Below are positions 44,249 through 52,829 of a DNA stretch of 64,000 bases, one piece after another. Position 1 is the first letter of the stretch. Each line of letters begins with the position of its first letter. The DNA comes from Spirochaetia bacterium (lineage in GTDB: Bacteria; Spirochaetota; UBA4802; UBA5550): positions 52,954-116,953 of the forward strand of contig VFJS01000019.1 in assembly GCA_009885955.1 (NCBI GenBank). Reading direction: 5' to 3'. The notes below the pieces were generated by a model, which worked only from the letters and a program-made list of their open reading frames with translations, made no database searches and was not told the DNA's origin. A program made the translations under genes and the position numbers.

Positions 44249-46327
44249 CTATTCCCTCTCTTTTTTCTTCTTTGCTTCGAAGTCTTTTAAAACCTCTTCC
44301 TGTATTGCCTTGGTAACCGGAACATACTTGAAAAATTCCATGGAGTAGTTTGCCCTTCCGCTTGTGAGGTTCCTGAGCTGTGTGGCGTATCCGAACATCT
44401 CCATCAGCGGGACAAATCCATTCAGTTTCTGCGACCCTTTCCTGTGCCTTCTCATGGATTCTATCTTCCCCCTCCTCCTGTTGAGGTCGCCTACAACATC
44501 CCCAATGTGATCATCGGGGGTGTTAATCTCTATTTTCATTGAGGGCTCAAGAAGTATCGGGTTTGCTTTCCTGAATGCGCTCTTAAAGCATATGGCAGCG
44601 CATGTCCTGAATGCCATATCCGAAGAGTCAACATGGTGCGCGCTTCCGTCCAGGAGGACAACCTTGACATCAACGACGGGGAAATCTGTAAGAATACCCT
44701 CTGCCAGGGCCGATTCAATTCCCTTCCGTATTGATGGAATAAATTCATTGGGAATATTACCGCCTTTCACCTTATCCAGGAACTCAAATCCATTCCCGTC
44801 ATTGGGCTCTATCCTCATAATGGTATGGGCATACTGGCCCTTGCCGCCCGTCTGTTTTACATGTTTGTACTCATATTCCGATTCAGTTGTGATGGTCTCC
44901 CTGAAAGCAACGGCAGGTTTGCCGACTTCAACTTCCACATCGAATTCATGCTTCAGCCTGTCTACAATAATTTCCAGGTGGAGCTCCCCCATCCCTGAGA
45001 TGATGGTCTCATTTGTCTCATCATCAAAGCGCACGGTAAAGGAGGGGTCCTCATTGGAGAGCTTCTTCAGGGCTATTCCCATCTTCTCCTGTTCTTTTCT
45101 CGTGGGAGGCGTGACTTTCAGATCGATAACCGCCGGCGGAATAAAAATCGATTCCAGGTAAAGTGGATTATCCTGGTCGCACAGGGTGTCTCCTGTCCTG
45201 GTATACTTGAGCCCTATGAGGGATACAATTTCACCAGGTCCGGCGCTGTTGACCTCCTCCCTGTCCTTTGCATGGATTCTGAGTATCCGCCCTATCCTTT
45301 CGTTCTTATTCTTCGTTGAATTCAGAACCTGCATCCCGCTGCTTAATTCACCGGAGTAGATTCTGATAAATGTCTGCTGGCCCACATAGGGATCGTGGAT
45401 AAGCTTGAAAGCGAGCGCTGCAAAAGGCTCATGTATGGACGGCCCCCTTGTATGGGATTTTTCCGGATCATCGATATCGATCCCCACCATGGCGCCCACA
45501 TCAATTGGCGACGGGAGGTAGTCCACGACTGCATCCAGGAGCAGGTGCACTCCCTTGTTCTTATATGCCGCTCCGCAGAATACCGGTGTAATCATCAGCT
45601 TCAAAGTGGCGCTTCTTGTGGCCTTCTTCACGAGTTCAGCAGAGACCTCTTTTCCATCTAAAAAAAGATTCATTACCTCCTCGTCATAATCGGCGATCTT
45701 TTCAACAAGCTTAGCCCTGGCCTCTTCGCATCTTTCCAGGTATTCTTCCGGGATATCGGTTATTTCCTGTTCCTTGTCCCTGAAGATATAGGCCTTCCTG
45801 GTTATAATGTCTATGCAGCCTTCAAAGTTTTCCTCAACTCCCATGGGAACCTGCACCGGGACGGGGTTTGCATCGAGATACTTGTCCATCTGGCTCACCG
45901 CGTCGTAGAAATCGGCTCCAATCCTGTCCATCTTGTTTATAAAGGCAATCCTCGGGACCTTATACCTGTCTGCCTGGTTCCAGACGGTCTCGCTCTGCGG
46001 CTCAACTCCGGCAACTGCGCAGAACAGGGCAACCATGCCGTCTATGACCCTGAGGGACCTTTCAACTTCAACGGTGAAGTCCACGTGTCCCGGGGTGTCT
46101 ATTATATTAATCTGGTGATCATTCCACCTGCATGATATTGCGGCAGATGCTATGGTGATACCCCTTTCCTGCTCCTGTTTCATGAAATCCATAGTAGCCT
46201 GGCCGTCATGGACCTCGCCCATTTTTCTTGTCGTTCCCGTAAAGAAGAGTATCCTCTCAGTAACAGTGGTCTTCCCGGCATCGATATGAGCTGCAATTCC
46301 TATGTTCCTCAACTGCTGTAATGACAT
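44249..46327 (-). CDS. fusA: Elongation factor G
   Basis: 692 residues, with AGGAG before the ATG. GTPase motifs: AHIDAGKTT (G1, residues 12-20), RGITIASAA (switch I), DTPGHVDF (G3) and NKMD (G4). All five EF-G domains are present through the C-terminal [19 protein letters not shown]. It drives ribosomal translocation. It is not next to rpsL/rpsG/tufA, so this could be the only EF-G or a second paralogue, as many spirochaetes carry; the sequence alone does not decide. A structured leader (46402-46456) lies in its upstream region. Confidence 0.94.
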   Translation of the reverse strand: MSLQQLRNIGIAAHIDAGKTTVTERILFFTGTTRKMGEVHDGQATMDFMKQEQERGITIASAAISCRWNDHQINIIDTPGHVDFTVEVERSLRVIDGMVALFCAVAGVEPQSETVWNQADRYKVPRIAFINKMDRIGADFYDAVSQMDKYLDANPVPVQVPMGVEENFEGCIDIITRKAYIFRDKEQEITDIPEEYLERCEEARAKLVEKIADYDEEVMNLFLDGKEVSAELVKKATRSATLKLMITPVFCGAAYKNKGVHLLLDAVVDYLPSPIDVGAMVGIDIDDPEKSHTRGPSIHEPFAALAFKLIHDPYVGQQTFIRIYSGELSSGMQVLNSTKNKNERIGRILRIHAKDREEVNSAGPGEIVSLIGLKYTRTGDTLCDQDNPLYLESIFIPPAVIDLKVTPPTRKEQEKMGIALKKLSNEDPSFTVRFDDETNETIISGMGELHLEIIVDRLKHEFDVEVEVGKPAVAFRETITTESEYEYKHVKQTGGKGQYAHTIMRIEPNDGNGFEFLDKVKGGNIPNEFIPSIRKGIESALAEGILTDFPVVDVKVVLLDGSAHHVDSSDMAFRTCAAICFKSAFRKANPILLEPSMKIEINTPDDHIGDVVGDLNRRRGKIESMRRHRKGSQKLNGFVPLMEMFGYATQLRNLTSGRANYSMEFFKYVPVTKAIQEEVLKDFEAKKKKERE

Positions 46328-46662
46328 AAAAATCTCCTGAAAATTATATTAATGGAACCCCGGATAATTAAATCAGCCGGTTCCCTTGATTGTTCATACA
46401 TCAGTCATGCACGGGCATATACATTTATACAGCGGCCCTTTATACATACATGACTGCTACGCGACCAGATGTAATGAAATATTTTTTTCTAAAGCTATTG
46501 CAGTAAACTTAACAGCAGCAGGGCAACATCCTCAACAACCAAACCGGCATACATACCAATGCGGCTTAAACATACCTGAAAACTGCAGACTATAATTTAC
46601 TATAACCTCATAAATCAAATAAAATGGCATGATTTAATATTGGATATTTAAGTCAAGTTTTT
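46328..46662. other. Non-coding leader/spacer with two inverted repeats upstream of fusA
   Basis: No gene is supported. GGAACC/GGTTCC (46354-46384) and an interrupted stem CAGTCATG/CATGACTG (46402-46456) with an inner GGGC/GCCC could fold in the fusA 5' leader. No known riboswitch or ribosomal leader was recognised. Confidence 0.4.
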
Positions 46663-47193
46663 TTAATTCGAATTTATTATATTAATGAGGTCAAGCTGAA
46701 GCCTGGCCTGGCTGGCAAAATTAGAATAGGTATAATTTCCGGCAATGTAGCTGAAAATTTCTTCAGCCTTTTTATCATACCCCATTTTTTTATAACAGAT
46801 TCCCATGTTGAAAAAACCCTCTATCCCCGGCTCCGTATTGTTGAACTCCTCATAAAGCTCCCTGTAGAGCTTAACCGCTCTCTGGTAATCAAATCTGCTG
46901 AAATATATCCCGGCCACATGCCTGTAAGCATCGGCCCTGTTATTGCCGTGGATGTAGACTTCAAGATACTCCTGGAACTCCTGCAGGGCTTTGTCCTGGA
47001 GGTTCAGCCTGATGAACTGAAGGGCATTGTTATATTTTAAATTGTCTGCAACCTTTTCCAGATCATAGGTCTTAACCTTATCTTTTCCTTTTACCTGTTC
47101 CTGGTCCTGATCCTGCTCCTGGGCATGGGCCGCCGCAGGGATCATGGCAATCAATGTTAATGTCAATGCAAGGCTGAGAAGCAGGTTTTTCAT
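46663..47193 (-). CDS. Secreted TPR protein
   Basis: 176 residues from the ATG at 47191-47193, preceded by GGTGAAATT; an ATG 4 codons upstream has no ribosome site. The signal peptide covers about 1-24 (ending AHAQ). After a short Gln/Asp/Lys-rich linker there are about three tetratricopeptide repeats: ALQFIRLNLQDKALQEFQEYLEVY, ADAYRHVAGIYFSRFDYQRAVKLYREL and GFFNMGICYKKMGYDKKAEEIFSYIAGN. It is probably periplasmic. It is transcribed alone and resembles the TPR protein at 34152 in design. Confidence 0.82.
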   Translation of the reverse strand: MKNLLLSLALTLTLIAMIPAAAHAQEQDQDQEQVKGKDKVKTYDLEKVADNLKYNNALQFIRLNLQDKALQEFQEYLEVYIHGNNRADAYRHVAGIYFSRFDYQRAVKLYRELYEEFNNTEPGIEGFFNMGICYKKMGYDKKAEEIFSYIAGNYTYSNFASQARLQLDLINIINSN

Positions 47194-47346
47194 AATTTCA
47201 CCCATGATTTAATATTTTTATTATATTTTTTTATCGGAAGAAATATAAATGATAATAAGAAATTTATTATGTCTCATGAAATTTTTTTGATTCAGCAAAC
47301 CGGATGCTCGCGCATGCAAAAATTGATATTTACCAGCATTAATATG

Positions 47347-47503
47347 AAAGAAAAGGGGATAGGGGGATTGGAAGGGATGTGGGGATATTTTTTTTCAATT
47401 TCATCACTACTGCCATCACCCATTTATTCTTATATTCAGCAAAAAAAATTATTATTCATCCCCCTATCTCAACCATCTCCCTATCCCCATAATCTTACAC
47501 ATT
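47347..47503. repeat. Family B inverted repeat
   Basis: The left arm AAGGGGATAGGGGGATTGG pairs with the right arm CCCCTATCTCAACCATCTCCCTATCCCC, which ends CTTACACAT. About 60 bp of AT-rich DNA separates the arms. Confidence 0.75.
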
Positions 47504-47670
47504 TTTATAGGAGCAATGAAAATTTCAAGGACTTTTCCCCCTCCTGCAACAAATAGAATTCCCCCCGTGATTCCATAAATAGAACCTGGTGGCAAAATAT
47601 ATACAAATATTAAAACCTGATGTACATATTATCAACAATTAAAATAATGGCATATATTTTCATAAAAAAC

Positions 47671-47699
47671 TTGACAATATTATAGAATTTTAGTATTTT
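47671..47699 (+). promoter_or_regulatory. Sigma70-type promoter of the rhodanese unit
   Basis: TTGACA (47671-47676), a 17-bp spacer, then TATTTT (47694-47699), 28 bp before the small membrane ORF. Confidence 0.65.
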
Positions 47700-47726
47700 A
47701 TAATAAAGTTAATTATGGAGAAGAAA

Positions 47727-47828
47727 ATGGACAATAATACAAAGGATTTGCTAATATTAGTGTTAGTCGTTATTATATGGTATGGCGCAAACAGGTGGAT
47801 TCTCCCGAAATTCGGCATATCCACCTGA
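47727..47828 (+). CDS. Small single-pass membrane protein (33 residues)
   Basis: An ATG at 47727 has GGAG 6 nt upstream and a good promoter just before it. The 33 residues begin MDNNTKDLLI and include one hydrophobic helix (LLILVLVVIIWYG), then ANRWILPKFGIST. An ATG four codons earlier is also possible. It precedes the rhodanese gene by 71 bp on the same strand. Nothing is known of its role; it may anchor or assist the periplasmic rhodanese. Confidence 0.6.
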   Translation: MDNNTKDLLILVLVVIIWYGANRWILPKFGIST

Positions 47829-47899
47829 ATAAGCAGGAGCTGCTCTCTGGAAGAGAGCGAAAAAAACAAGAAAAAAGAATAGAACCCGAGGTTTTACAT

Positions 47900-48256
47900 A
47901 TGAATAAATTTTTCAAAAGATGCATCTTTTGCATGATATTTTTTCCGGTTATTGTTAAATTTGCTCCTCCAGGTGCATGGGGTGGAGAATCATTGAATGA
48001 TGCCATAATCATCGACGTAAGAACCGTGCAGGAATTCAATGCGGGGCATATAAACGGAGCCATCAATATTCCCTATGATATAATCGCTGAGAAAATAGGC
48101 GAAGTGACAACAGATAAGGACAAAAAAATCATTGTCTACTGCAGATCGGGTCGGCGTTCGGAAGTTGCAAAGAATATCCTGGAAAAAATGGGTTACCGGA
48201 ATGTGGAAAACGGCGGGTCGCTGGGAGACATGAAGAAGATGTTTCCGGGACGGTAA
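47900..48256 (+). CDS. Periplasmic single-domain rhodanese
   Basis: 118 residues from the ATG at 47900 (GAGG 8 nt upstream); a longer reading to 47777 has no ribosome site and hides the signal peptide. The signal peptide covers about 1-28. The rhodanese domain shows IIDVRTVQEFNAGHINGAINIPYD, then the active-site loop IVYCRSGRRSEVAKNIL with the catalytic Cys near residue 85, and the closing MGYRNVENGGSLGDMKKMFPG. Single-domain rhodaneses move sulfur or act in envelope redox. The last 90 bp are repeated at 49042-49131. Confidence 0.88.
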   Translation: MNKFFKRCIFCMIFFPVIVKFAPPGAWGGESLNDAIIIDVRTVQEFNAGHINGAINIPYDIIAEKIGEVTTDKDKKIIVYCRSGRRSEVAKNILEKMGYRNVENGGSLGDMKKMFPGR

Positions 48257-48266
48257 CAGTGGAATG

Positions 48267-48641
48267 TCAATAAAAATTTCCCTCGGAAATCATTGGATAA
48301 TGCTTCCTGTTAAGTGTCCATAAATTCAGGCTGCCGATCTTGGCAGCAGCCCCGATAAATGCATCTGAAATTGTGATGCCATGGGACTTCTGGTATTTCC
48401 GGAGAAAATCTCCGGCAAGCATTCCGATTTTATCATCAATATCGATACAGTGAATGGAATCGATGAAAAGAGAAGTTTCCATCTTTTCGGCATCCTTCAA
48501 TCCTGCATATATCTCTGCAATCTGTACAGCCGTTATAAATATGCGGATCCCGCCATCTTCCAGCACTTGCTCGAATCTCTTTTTTATGTCATGCCGGCCG
48601 CGAAGGATCCATATTAGCACATCGGAATCAATTAGAATCAT
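48267..48641 (-). CDS. vapC: PIN-domain toxin (VapC-type)
   Basis: 124 residues. PIN acidic residues: Asp in LIDSDVLIWIL (D5, D7), Glu in TAVQIAEIYAGL (near 43), Asp in TISDAFIGAAA (near 93) and the final region LWTLNRKHY with Asn where many have Asp. It overlaps the RHH antitoxin by 14 bp. It ends 10 bp from the rhodanese stop on the opposite strand. Expected activity: Mg-dependent RNA cleavage that halts growth. Confidence 0.9.
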   Translation of the reverse strand: MILIDSDVLIWILRGRHDIKKRFEQVLEDGGIRIFITAVQIAEIYAGLKDAEKMETSLFIDSIHCIDIDDKIGMLAGDFLRKYQKSHGITISDAFIGAAAKIGSLNLWTLNRKHYPMISEGNFY

Positions 48642-48870
48642 TCAATCTATCCTTACGAAGTTCCCTTATGTATTTGTCAGTATCGAATTTCCTGTTCTTC
48701 CATAGTCCAAACACGGATTCCAACCTTTTTTTAATGACGATTGATCGGTATCCATATTTTTCATATATCGAATCACGGATTAATTCTGATATGGATTTAT
48801 GCCCTTCCCTGCTCTCTATTTCGAGCATATCAAATAGTTCTTCGTCGAGATAGATCTGGGTACGTTTCAT
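48628..48870 (-). CDS. vapB: Ribbon-helix-helix antitoxin (CopG/VapB type)
   Basis: 80 residues, with AGGAG before the ATG. The N-terminal ribbon-helix-helix MKRTQIYLDEELFDMLEIESREGHKSISELIRDSIYE (in part) binds DNA as a dimer. The C-terminal half (KKRLESVFGLWKNRKFDTDKYIRELRKDR) would cap the toxin. The gene precedes and overlaps the toxin gene. A perfect palindrome in its promoter is the likely operator. Confidence 0.9.
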   Translation of the reverse strand: MKRTQIYLDEELFDMLEIESREGHKSISELIRDSIYEKYGYRSIVIKKRLESVFGLWKNRKFDTDKYIRELRKDRLNDSN

Positions 48871-48881
48871 GGAATTCTCCT

Positions 48882-48925
48882 ATGATGTATATATACATCA
48901 TATATATACAGGTCGATATTGTCAA
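48882..48925 (-). promoter_or_regulatory. Promoter and palindromic operator of the vapBC-type operon
   Basis: On the minus strand: TTGACA (48925-48920), a 17-bp spacer, TATGAT (48902-48897). A perfect 20-bp palindrome with ATGATGTATA half-sites spans 48882-48901 and overlaps the -10 and start region, where a bound RHH antitoxin would block transcription. A second TATATATACA half-site follows at 48901-48910. Confidence 0.75.
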
Positions 48926-49041
48926 GTTATTATATCAAATCTTGGCAGATTTTTATGCATCTCCTCTCCATCCTATTGACTGAGAGAATTTCAAAAATGA
49001 ATATTTTAGAGTTCCCTTATCCAGGGAGACGGTGAGGAAAT

Positions 49042-49131
49042 GCAAAGAATACCCTGGAAGAAATGGGTTACCGGAACGTGGAAAACGGCGGGTCGCTGGA
49101 AGATATGAAGAAGATGTTTCCGGAACGGTGA
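49042..49131 (+). pseudogene. Duplicated 3' end of the rhodanese gene
   Basis: These 90 bp match the last 90 bp of the rhodanese gene (48167-48256), with 7 differences, all transitions. The reading frame (AKNTLEEMGYRNVENGG...) is open and ends in TGA, but no start or upstream rhodanese coding sequence remains. The pair of 90-bp direct repeats flanks the toxin-antitoxin operon. Confidence 0.9.
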
Positions 49132-49141
49132 GGGAATTGAA

Positions 49142-49420
<279 letters not shown>

Positions 49421-49440
49421 ATATAATTCTTAATATTTAT

Positions 49441-49512
49441 TTAGGAAAGAATAAATTTCTCAATTTCATCAATCTCGAATTTAATTTCTTTAATTTTCTT
49501 TTCAAGCAACAC
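49441..49512 (-). pseudogene. Remnant of the nucleotidyltransferase partner (N-terminal 23 codons)
   Basis: A GTG/TTG start region overlaps the nucleotidyltransferase stop in another frame. The encoded stretch (LLEKKIKEIKFEIDEIEKFI) is a helix like the opening of HEPN-type partner proteins, but a TAA at 49441 ends it after 23 residues. It looks like the stump of a partner toxin gene lost next to the duplicated and truncated DNA. Confidence 0.35.
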
Positions 49513-49828
49513 GAAAAAGAGAGTCCTCGCTTAATAAAAATTTCCCGAACCTGTCATCCTTATCCAGATTGACAAGATCAACAGCATGATTAAGGGTCAT
49601 ATATAATCTGCTCCATATTAAGAAATATGAGCTTTCATCTATCCCCTTAACTGCAAAGTCAATATCACTGCCCATGTTAATATTTCCTTCGGCAAGAGAT
49701 CCAAAGATATAAATTTCCCTGCAGCCATATTCTTTTAAAATAGATATGGCTGTGTTTATATCACCTTTAAATTCATCAGGGATTCGGTTAATATCAAAAG
49801 TTTTAATCATATTTGTTAAGATGACCAT
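49502..49828 (-). CDS. Minimal nucleotidyltransferase (MNT) domain protein, antitoxin-like
   Basis: 108 residues; an alternative ATG at 49810 would shorten it by 6. The polymerase-beta signature FGSLAEGNINMGSDIDFAVKG (near residues 41-61) carries the GS motif and the DxD metal pair. Downstream NHAVDLVNLDKDDRFG supplies the third acidic residue. MNT proteins pair with HEPN RNases and AMPylate them to block toxicity. Only a stump of a partner is left here (49441-49512), so the gene appears orphaned. Confidence 0.85.
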   Translation of the reverse strand: MVILTNMIKTFDINRIPDEFKGDINTAISILKEYGCREIYIFGSLAEGNINMGSDIDFAVKGIDESSYFLIWSRLYMTLNHAVDLVNLDKDDRFGKFLLSEDSLFRVA

Positions 49829-50388
49829 CTGAAAATTTTAGTATCATTTCAAAACAATATTAAAAATGTTATGCATTAAATCAATTCTTTTATAAATTGC
49901 AAACTTGAAATGATTTTTTTTGAATATATTTTTATCAATTCTGATAAAAATTACACTGTTATATTTTTTACTCCTTTCAAGTCAAATTATTGCCTGAGAC
50001 ACATTGGTATGACCTTTCAATTCGTCATGAGATTAACACTTTTATTCTTTGATTAAAATACAATCTAAAGTTACAATAGTTATCAGTTTACAGTAAACAA
50101 CAAAAAAATAGAACATACAAATTTTAATAAAAAATTATATGTTATACCATAAACGTCAATATAAATACTAAATGATTTTAAAACCTTCCATGATATAATC
50201 AATACCGAAGCTGCCATAAAGCCTGAATCCATGTCAATAAAGGCGGCAGTCCCATTTTATAGTAATAATATTGAACCATATATTCGATATTATATAGGAG
50301 GAATTATCTGTTCCGGCAGCAGTTTTCGCGCGTCCATTTTTATGCAGCCTGCCCGGAATGGAAATCACAGTTAAACCTGGAGAAAGCG
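49829..50388. other. AT-rich intergenic region upstream of the cNMP-binding regulator
   Basis: No gene or repeat family was found. It contains a small TTATCA/TGATAA stem and, at 50296-50301, a perfect AGGAGG with no ATG at the right distance. An in-frame CTG (50308-50310) lies 6 nt after it, 27 codons before the regulator's ATG. Confidence 0.5.
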
Positions 50389-51006
50389 ATGAGCAGACTT
50401 TTTGATTACTTGGGAATTACGGTTAACAAGGGGGATTATCTTTTCAGGGAGGGGGACAAGGCCGATGTCCTGTACATGATCCACAGCGGGAAGGTTGAGA
50501 TATACCGGAAATCGGGGAATATTCAGAAACGGCTCCAGGTGCTGGGGGAAGGAGAGTTTGTAGGCGAGATGGCGGTCATTGATTCTCTTCCGCGCTCCGC
50601 CAATGCCGTGGCCCTGGAGGACTGCCAGCTCATCAAGATGGACAAGGCTTCCTTTGAGAAGAGCATTAAGGAAAACCACCAGTTTGCCATCAGCGTGATA
50701 CAGTTCATGTCCAAAAGGATGCGCGATACGAATGACAAGGTCATATACCTTGCCAAGGAGACCATGCACAATAAGATAATAATCGAGACATTCAAGGAGC
50801 TCCTGAATAACGGAAAAAAAGATCAGTCGGGGATATGGATGCTGATAAAGCTCGACGGGCTCATTGAAAGGCTCGAATCAAACTTTGCCATGGCCAATAA
50901 AAAACTCCTCGCCATACTCTATGAGATGATTGCTGAAAAAATATTCATCATCAAAAAGGACAAGAAGAGGACCATCTGGCTGGGATATAAAAAAGAACAC
51001 CGGTAA
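50389..51006 (+). CDS. Cyclic nucleotide-binding regulator (CRP-like)
   Basis: 205 residues from an ATG with GGAGAAA upstream. The cNMP-binding domain (about 12-110) has LFREGDKADVLYMIHSGKVEIY and the phosphate-binding cassette GEFVGEMAVIDSLPRSANAVA (residues 55-75), with E60, R69 and S70 intact, so it should bind cAMP or cGMP. The C-terminal part (about 145-200, NFAMANKKLLAILYEMI and IFIIKKDKKRTIWLGY) resembles a winged helix but lacks the strict CRP recognition helix. The HEAT-repeat gene follows 4 bp later. The CYTH protein at 4588 is a possible cAMP source. Confidence 0.87.
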   Translation: MSRLFDYLGITVNKGDYLFREGDKADVLYMIHSGKVEIYRKSGNIQKRLQVLGEGEFVGEMAVIDSLPRSANAVALEDCQLIKMDKASFEKSIKENHQFAISVIQFMSKRMRDTNDKVIYLAKETMHNKIIIETFKELLNNGKKDQSGIWMLIKLDGLIERLESNFAMANKKLLAILYEMIAEKIFIIKKDKKRTIWLGYKKEHR

Positions 51007-51010
51007 ACAA

Positions 51011-52393
51011 ATGAAATTATTCAGTGTAATAATCCTTATTATCATCATCCTCTCTGCAAGGGAATTCCCTGATGCGAAGATTAACCGTTCCGGCACAAGC
51101 AGGTCAATGGAAAGCCAGAAAACTGAGGAGAAAAACATAGTCCCGGTAAAAGATAAGAGTTCAGGCAGCAGGAAGTCAAAGGATGCTCAGAGTACCGATG
51201 AGAAGGAGTCTTCAAATGCAAAGGACGATGACGAGGGGGATGATAAAGATTCGGCTGTTGTCAAAATAAAGGATGAAAAAAATGATGGGGGTCCTGAACA
51301 GGATGAAAAAAAGACCCTCTATATCGAGGAGACACTGGAATACGGACTGCATGGGGACAGGGTTGAGGCATTATCAAAAATTAAGTCTGTCCAATCCGAG
51401 GTGTTTAAAAAAAGAATCTATGACAAGCTGATCAGGATCATCGGCTCCGACGATGATTCGGATTTCAGGACCAAGGTCATATACATCATTGCGGACCAGA
51501 ACCTGCCGGAAGCAGTCCCATCTCTTATCAAAGCCCTTGACTCAGAGGATGAAAATACGGTCATCGCCGCGGCATATGCCCTGAAAAAGCTGAATGGCGT
51601 GTCGGCAAAGGAAAAAATATCCGCCCTTCTCAAGGCCCAGGACATGACCAAGGGTTCAAACAAGACAGACGCCTTTATCCAGGCACTGGGTGAGTTCAAG
51701 GCAAAGGAAATGGCTCCCTTTGCCACGGATGCCATAAAAAATACAAAGACTTCGAAAATATTGAGGGAATCGCTTGTTCTTTTCCTCGGCAATATTGAGT
51801 CGGCAGAATCAAGACAGCTGCTGCTGGATCTTTTCATTAACCAGGACGAGGATATCACGATAAGGGGTTTTGCAGTCAACTCCCTATCAAAAATCGGGAT
51901 AAAGGACACATCAAAGGAAATCAGCAAAGTAATAAATGAGATCGAATCTTATCCAATGAAAAAAAGAGTCAAGTATTACAACCTCTATATCTATTCAATA
52001 ACCGCCCTGGCAAAGACTGGCGATGGCACGGTAATGCCGAAGCTCATTGAGTCTCTGAAGAATAACAGCGCCCAGATAAGGATAAAAGCGATAAGGCTCA
52101 TCAGGGAGATGAAAGATAAAAGAACTATTGACATATTAAAATATAAAATGAAATATGATCCCAGCATGAAAGTCAGGAAAGAGGCGGAAATCGCAGTAAA
52201 AGAGCTGGAAGATGACGGGGAAAAAGATAAAAAAACCGATGAAAAAGTCCAGGGTGACGGGAAAGACAAAAAAATAGAAGAGAAACTCCAGAAAGACGGC
52301 AAGGACAAAAAAATCGACCCCAGGATCCAGGATACGGCCGTCAAAGATAAAAACGGCAGCGGCACAAGCGATAAAAAACCAGCTCCAAAATAA
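51011..52393 (+). CDS. Secreted HEAT-repeat protein
   Basis: 460 residues from the ATG at 51011, 4 bp after the regulator stop; a longer reading from 50930 overlaps that gene by 77 bp. The signal peptide covers about 1-18. A highly charged low-complexity region (25-115) is followed by HEAT-like repeats (about 120-410): AVPSLIKALDSEDENTVIAAAYALKKLNG, RESLVLFLGNIESAESRQLLLDLF, VMPKLIESLKNNSAQIRIKAIRLIREMKD. The last 50 residues are Lys/Asp-rich repeats of DGKDKKI. It would be a periplasmic scaffold. The charged ends are unusual and compositionally different from the core. Confidence 0.85.
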   Translation: MKLFSVIILIIIILSAREFPDAKINRSGTSRSMESQKTEEKNIVPVKDKSSGSRKSKDAQSTDEKESSNAKDDDEGDDKDSAVVKIKDEKNDGGPEQDEKKTLYIEETLEYGLHGDRVEALSKIKSVQSEVFKKRIYDKLIRIIGSDDDSDFRTKVIYIIADQNLPEAVPSLIKALDSEDENTVIAAAYALKKLNGVSAKEKISALLKAQDMTKGSNKTDAFIQALGEFKAKEMAPFATDAIKNTKTSKILRESLVLFLGNIESAESRQLLLDLFINQDEDITIRGFAVNSLSKIGIKDTSKEISKVINEIESYPMKKRVKYYNLYIYSITALAKTGDGTVMPKLIESLKNNSAQIRIKAIRLIREMKDKRTIDILKYKMKYDPSMKVRKEAEIAVKELEDDGEKDKKTDEKVQGDGKDKKIEEKLQKDGKDKKIDPRIQDTAVKDKNGSGTSDKKPAPK

Positions 52394-52396
52394 TGC

Positions 52397-52825
52397 ATGG
52401 CGGGCATAATGGAAAATAAGGTAAGATTCGAAAAAAAAAGATACAGGGACAGGATGAAGGAGTTCATGACACTCTTCGTTTTTACTGTCGGGGCTGCGAT
52501 ACTATCCCTGGTTGTGATGGACCTGATTATCCTCCCTTTAACTATCTTTGCTGTGAGCAAAAAAGAGGTATTCAATTACATCATAAAGGATCTGCTCATA
52601 AATATTATCATCATCTCCTTCGTGATAATTATTATAAAAAAAATCTACAACTATAAAAATGAAGGTTTTCCCGCAATTGAGGTAATCAAACATTTCCTTT
52701 TAAAGCCGGTAAACATGCTGGGTACTTTTGTTGTCATATTTCTTCTCACTTCTGCAATTATACTCATCCTCTACCTTATCTTAAATATCAACAATTATTA
52801 TATCTACCGGTTTATGCAGAGCTGA
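52397..52825 (+). CDS. Three-helix membrane protein of unknown function
   Basis: 142 residues. A basic N-terminus (ENKVRFEKKRYRDRMKEF) precedes three hydrophobic helices (about 25-52, 65-84 and 113-134). No family was recognised. An ATG at 52409 is an alternative start. It starts 3 bp after the HEAT gene stop and ends 4 bp before the hydrolase-like gene, so it sits inside a four-gene operon led by the cNMP-binding regulator. Confidence 0.78.
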   Translation: MAGIMENKVRFEKKRYRDRMKEFMTLFVFTVGAAILSLVVMDLIILPLTIFAVSKKEVFNYIIKDLLINIIIISFVIIIIKKIYNYKNEGFPAIEVIKHFLLKPVNMLGTFVVIFLLTSAIILILYLILNINNYYIYRFMQS

Positions 52826-52829
52826 GCTG

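Noticed and set aside
47269..47556. A 95-codon frame over the family B element near 47.4 kb
   Set aside because: It runs through both arms of the inverted repeat and has no ribosome site.
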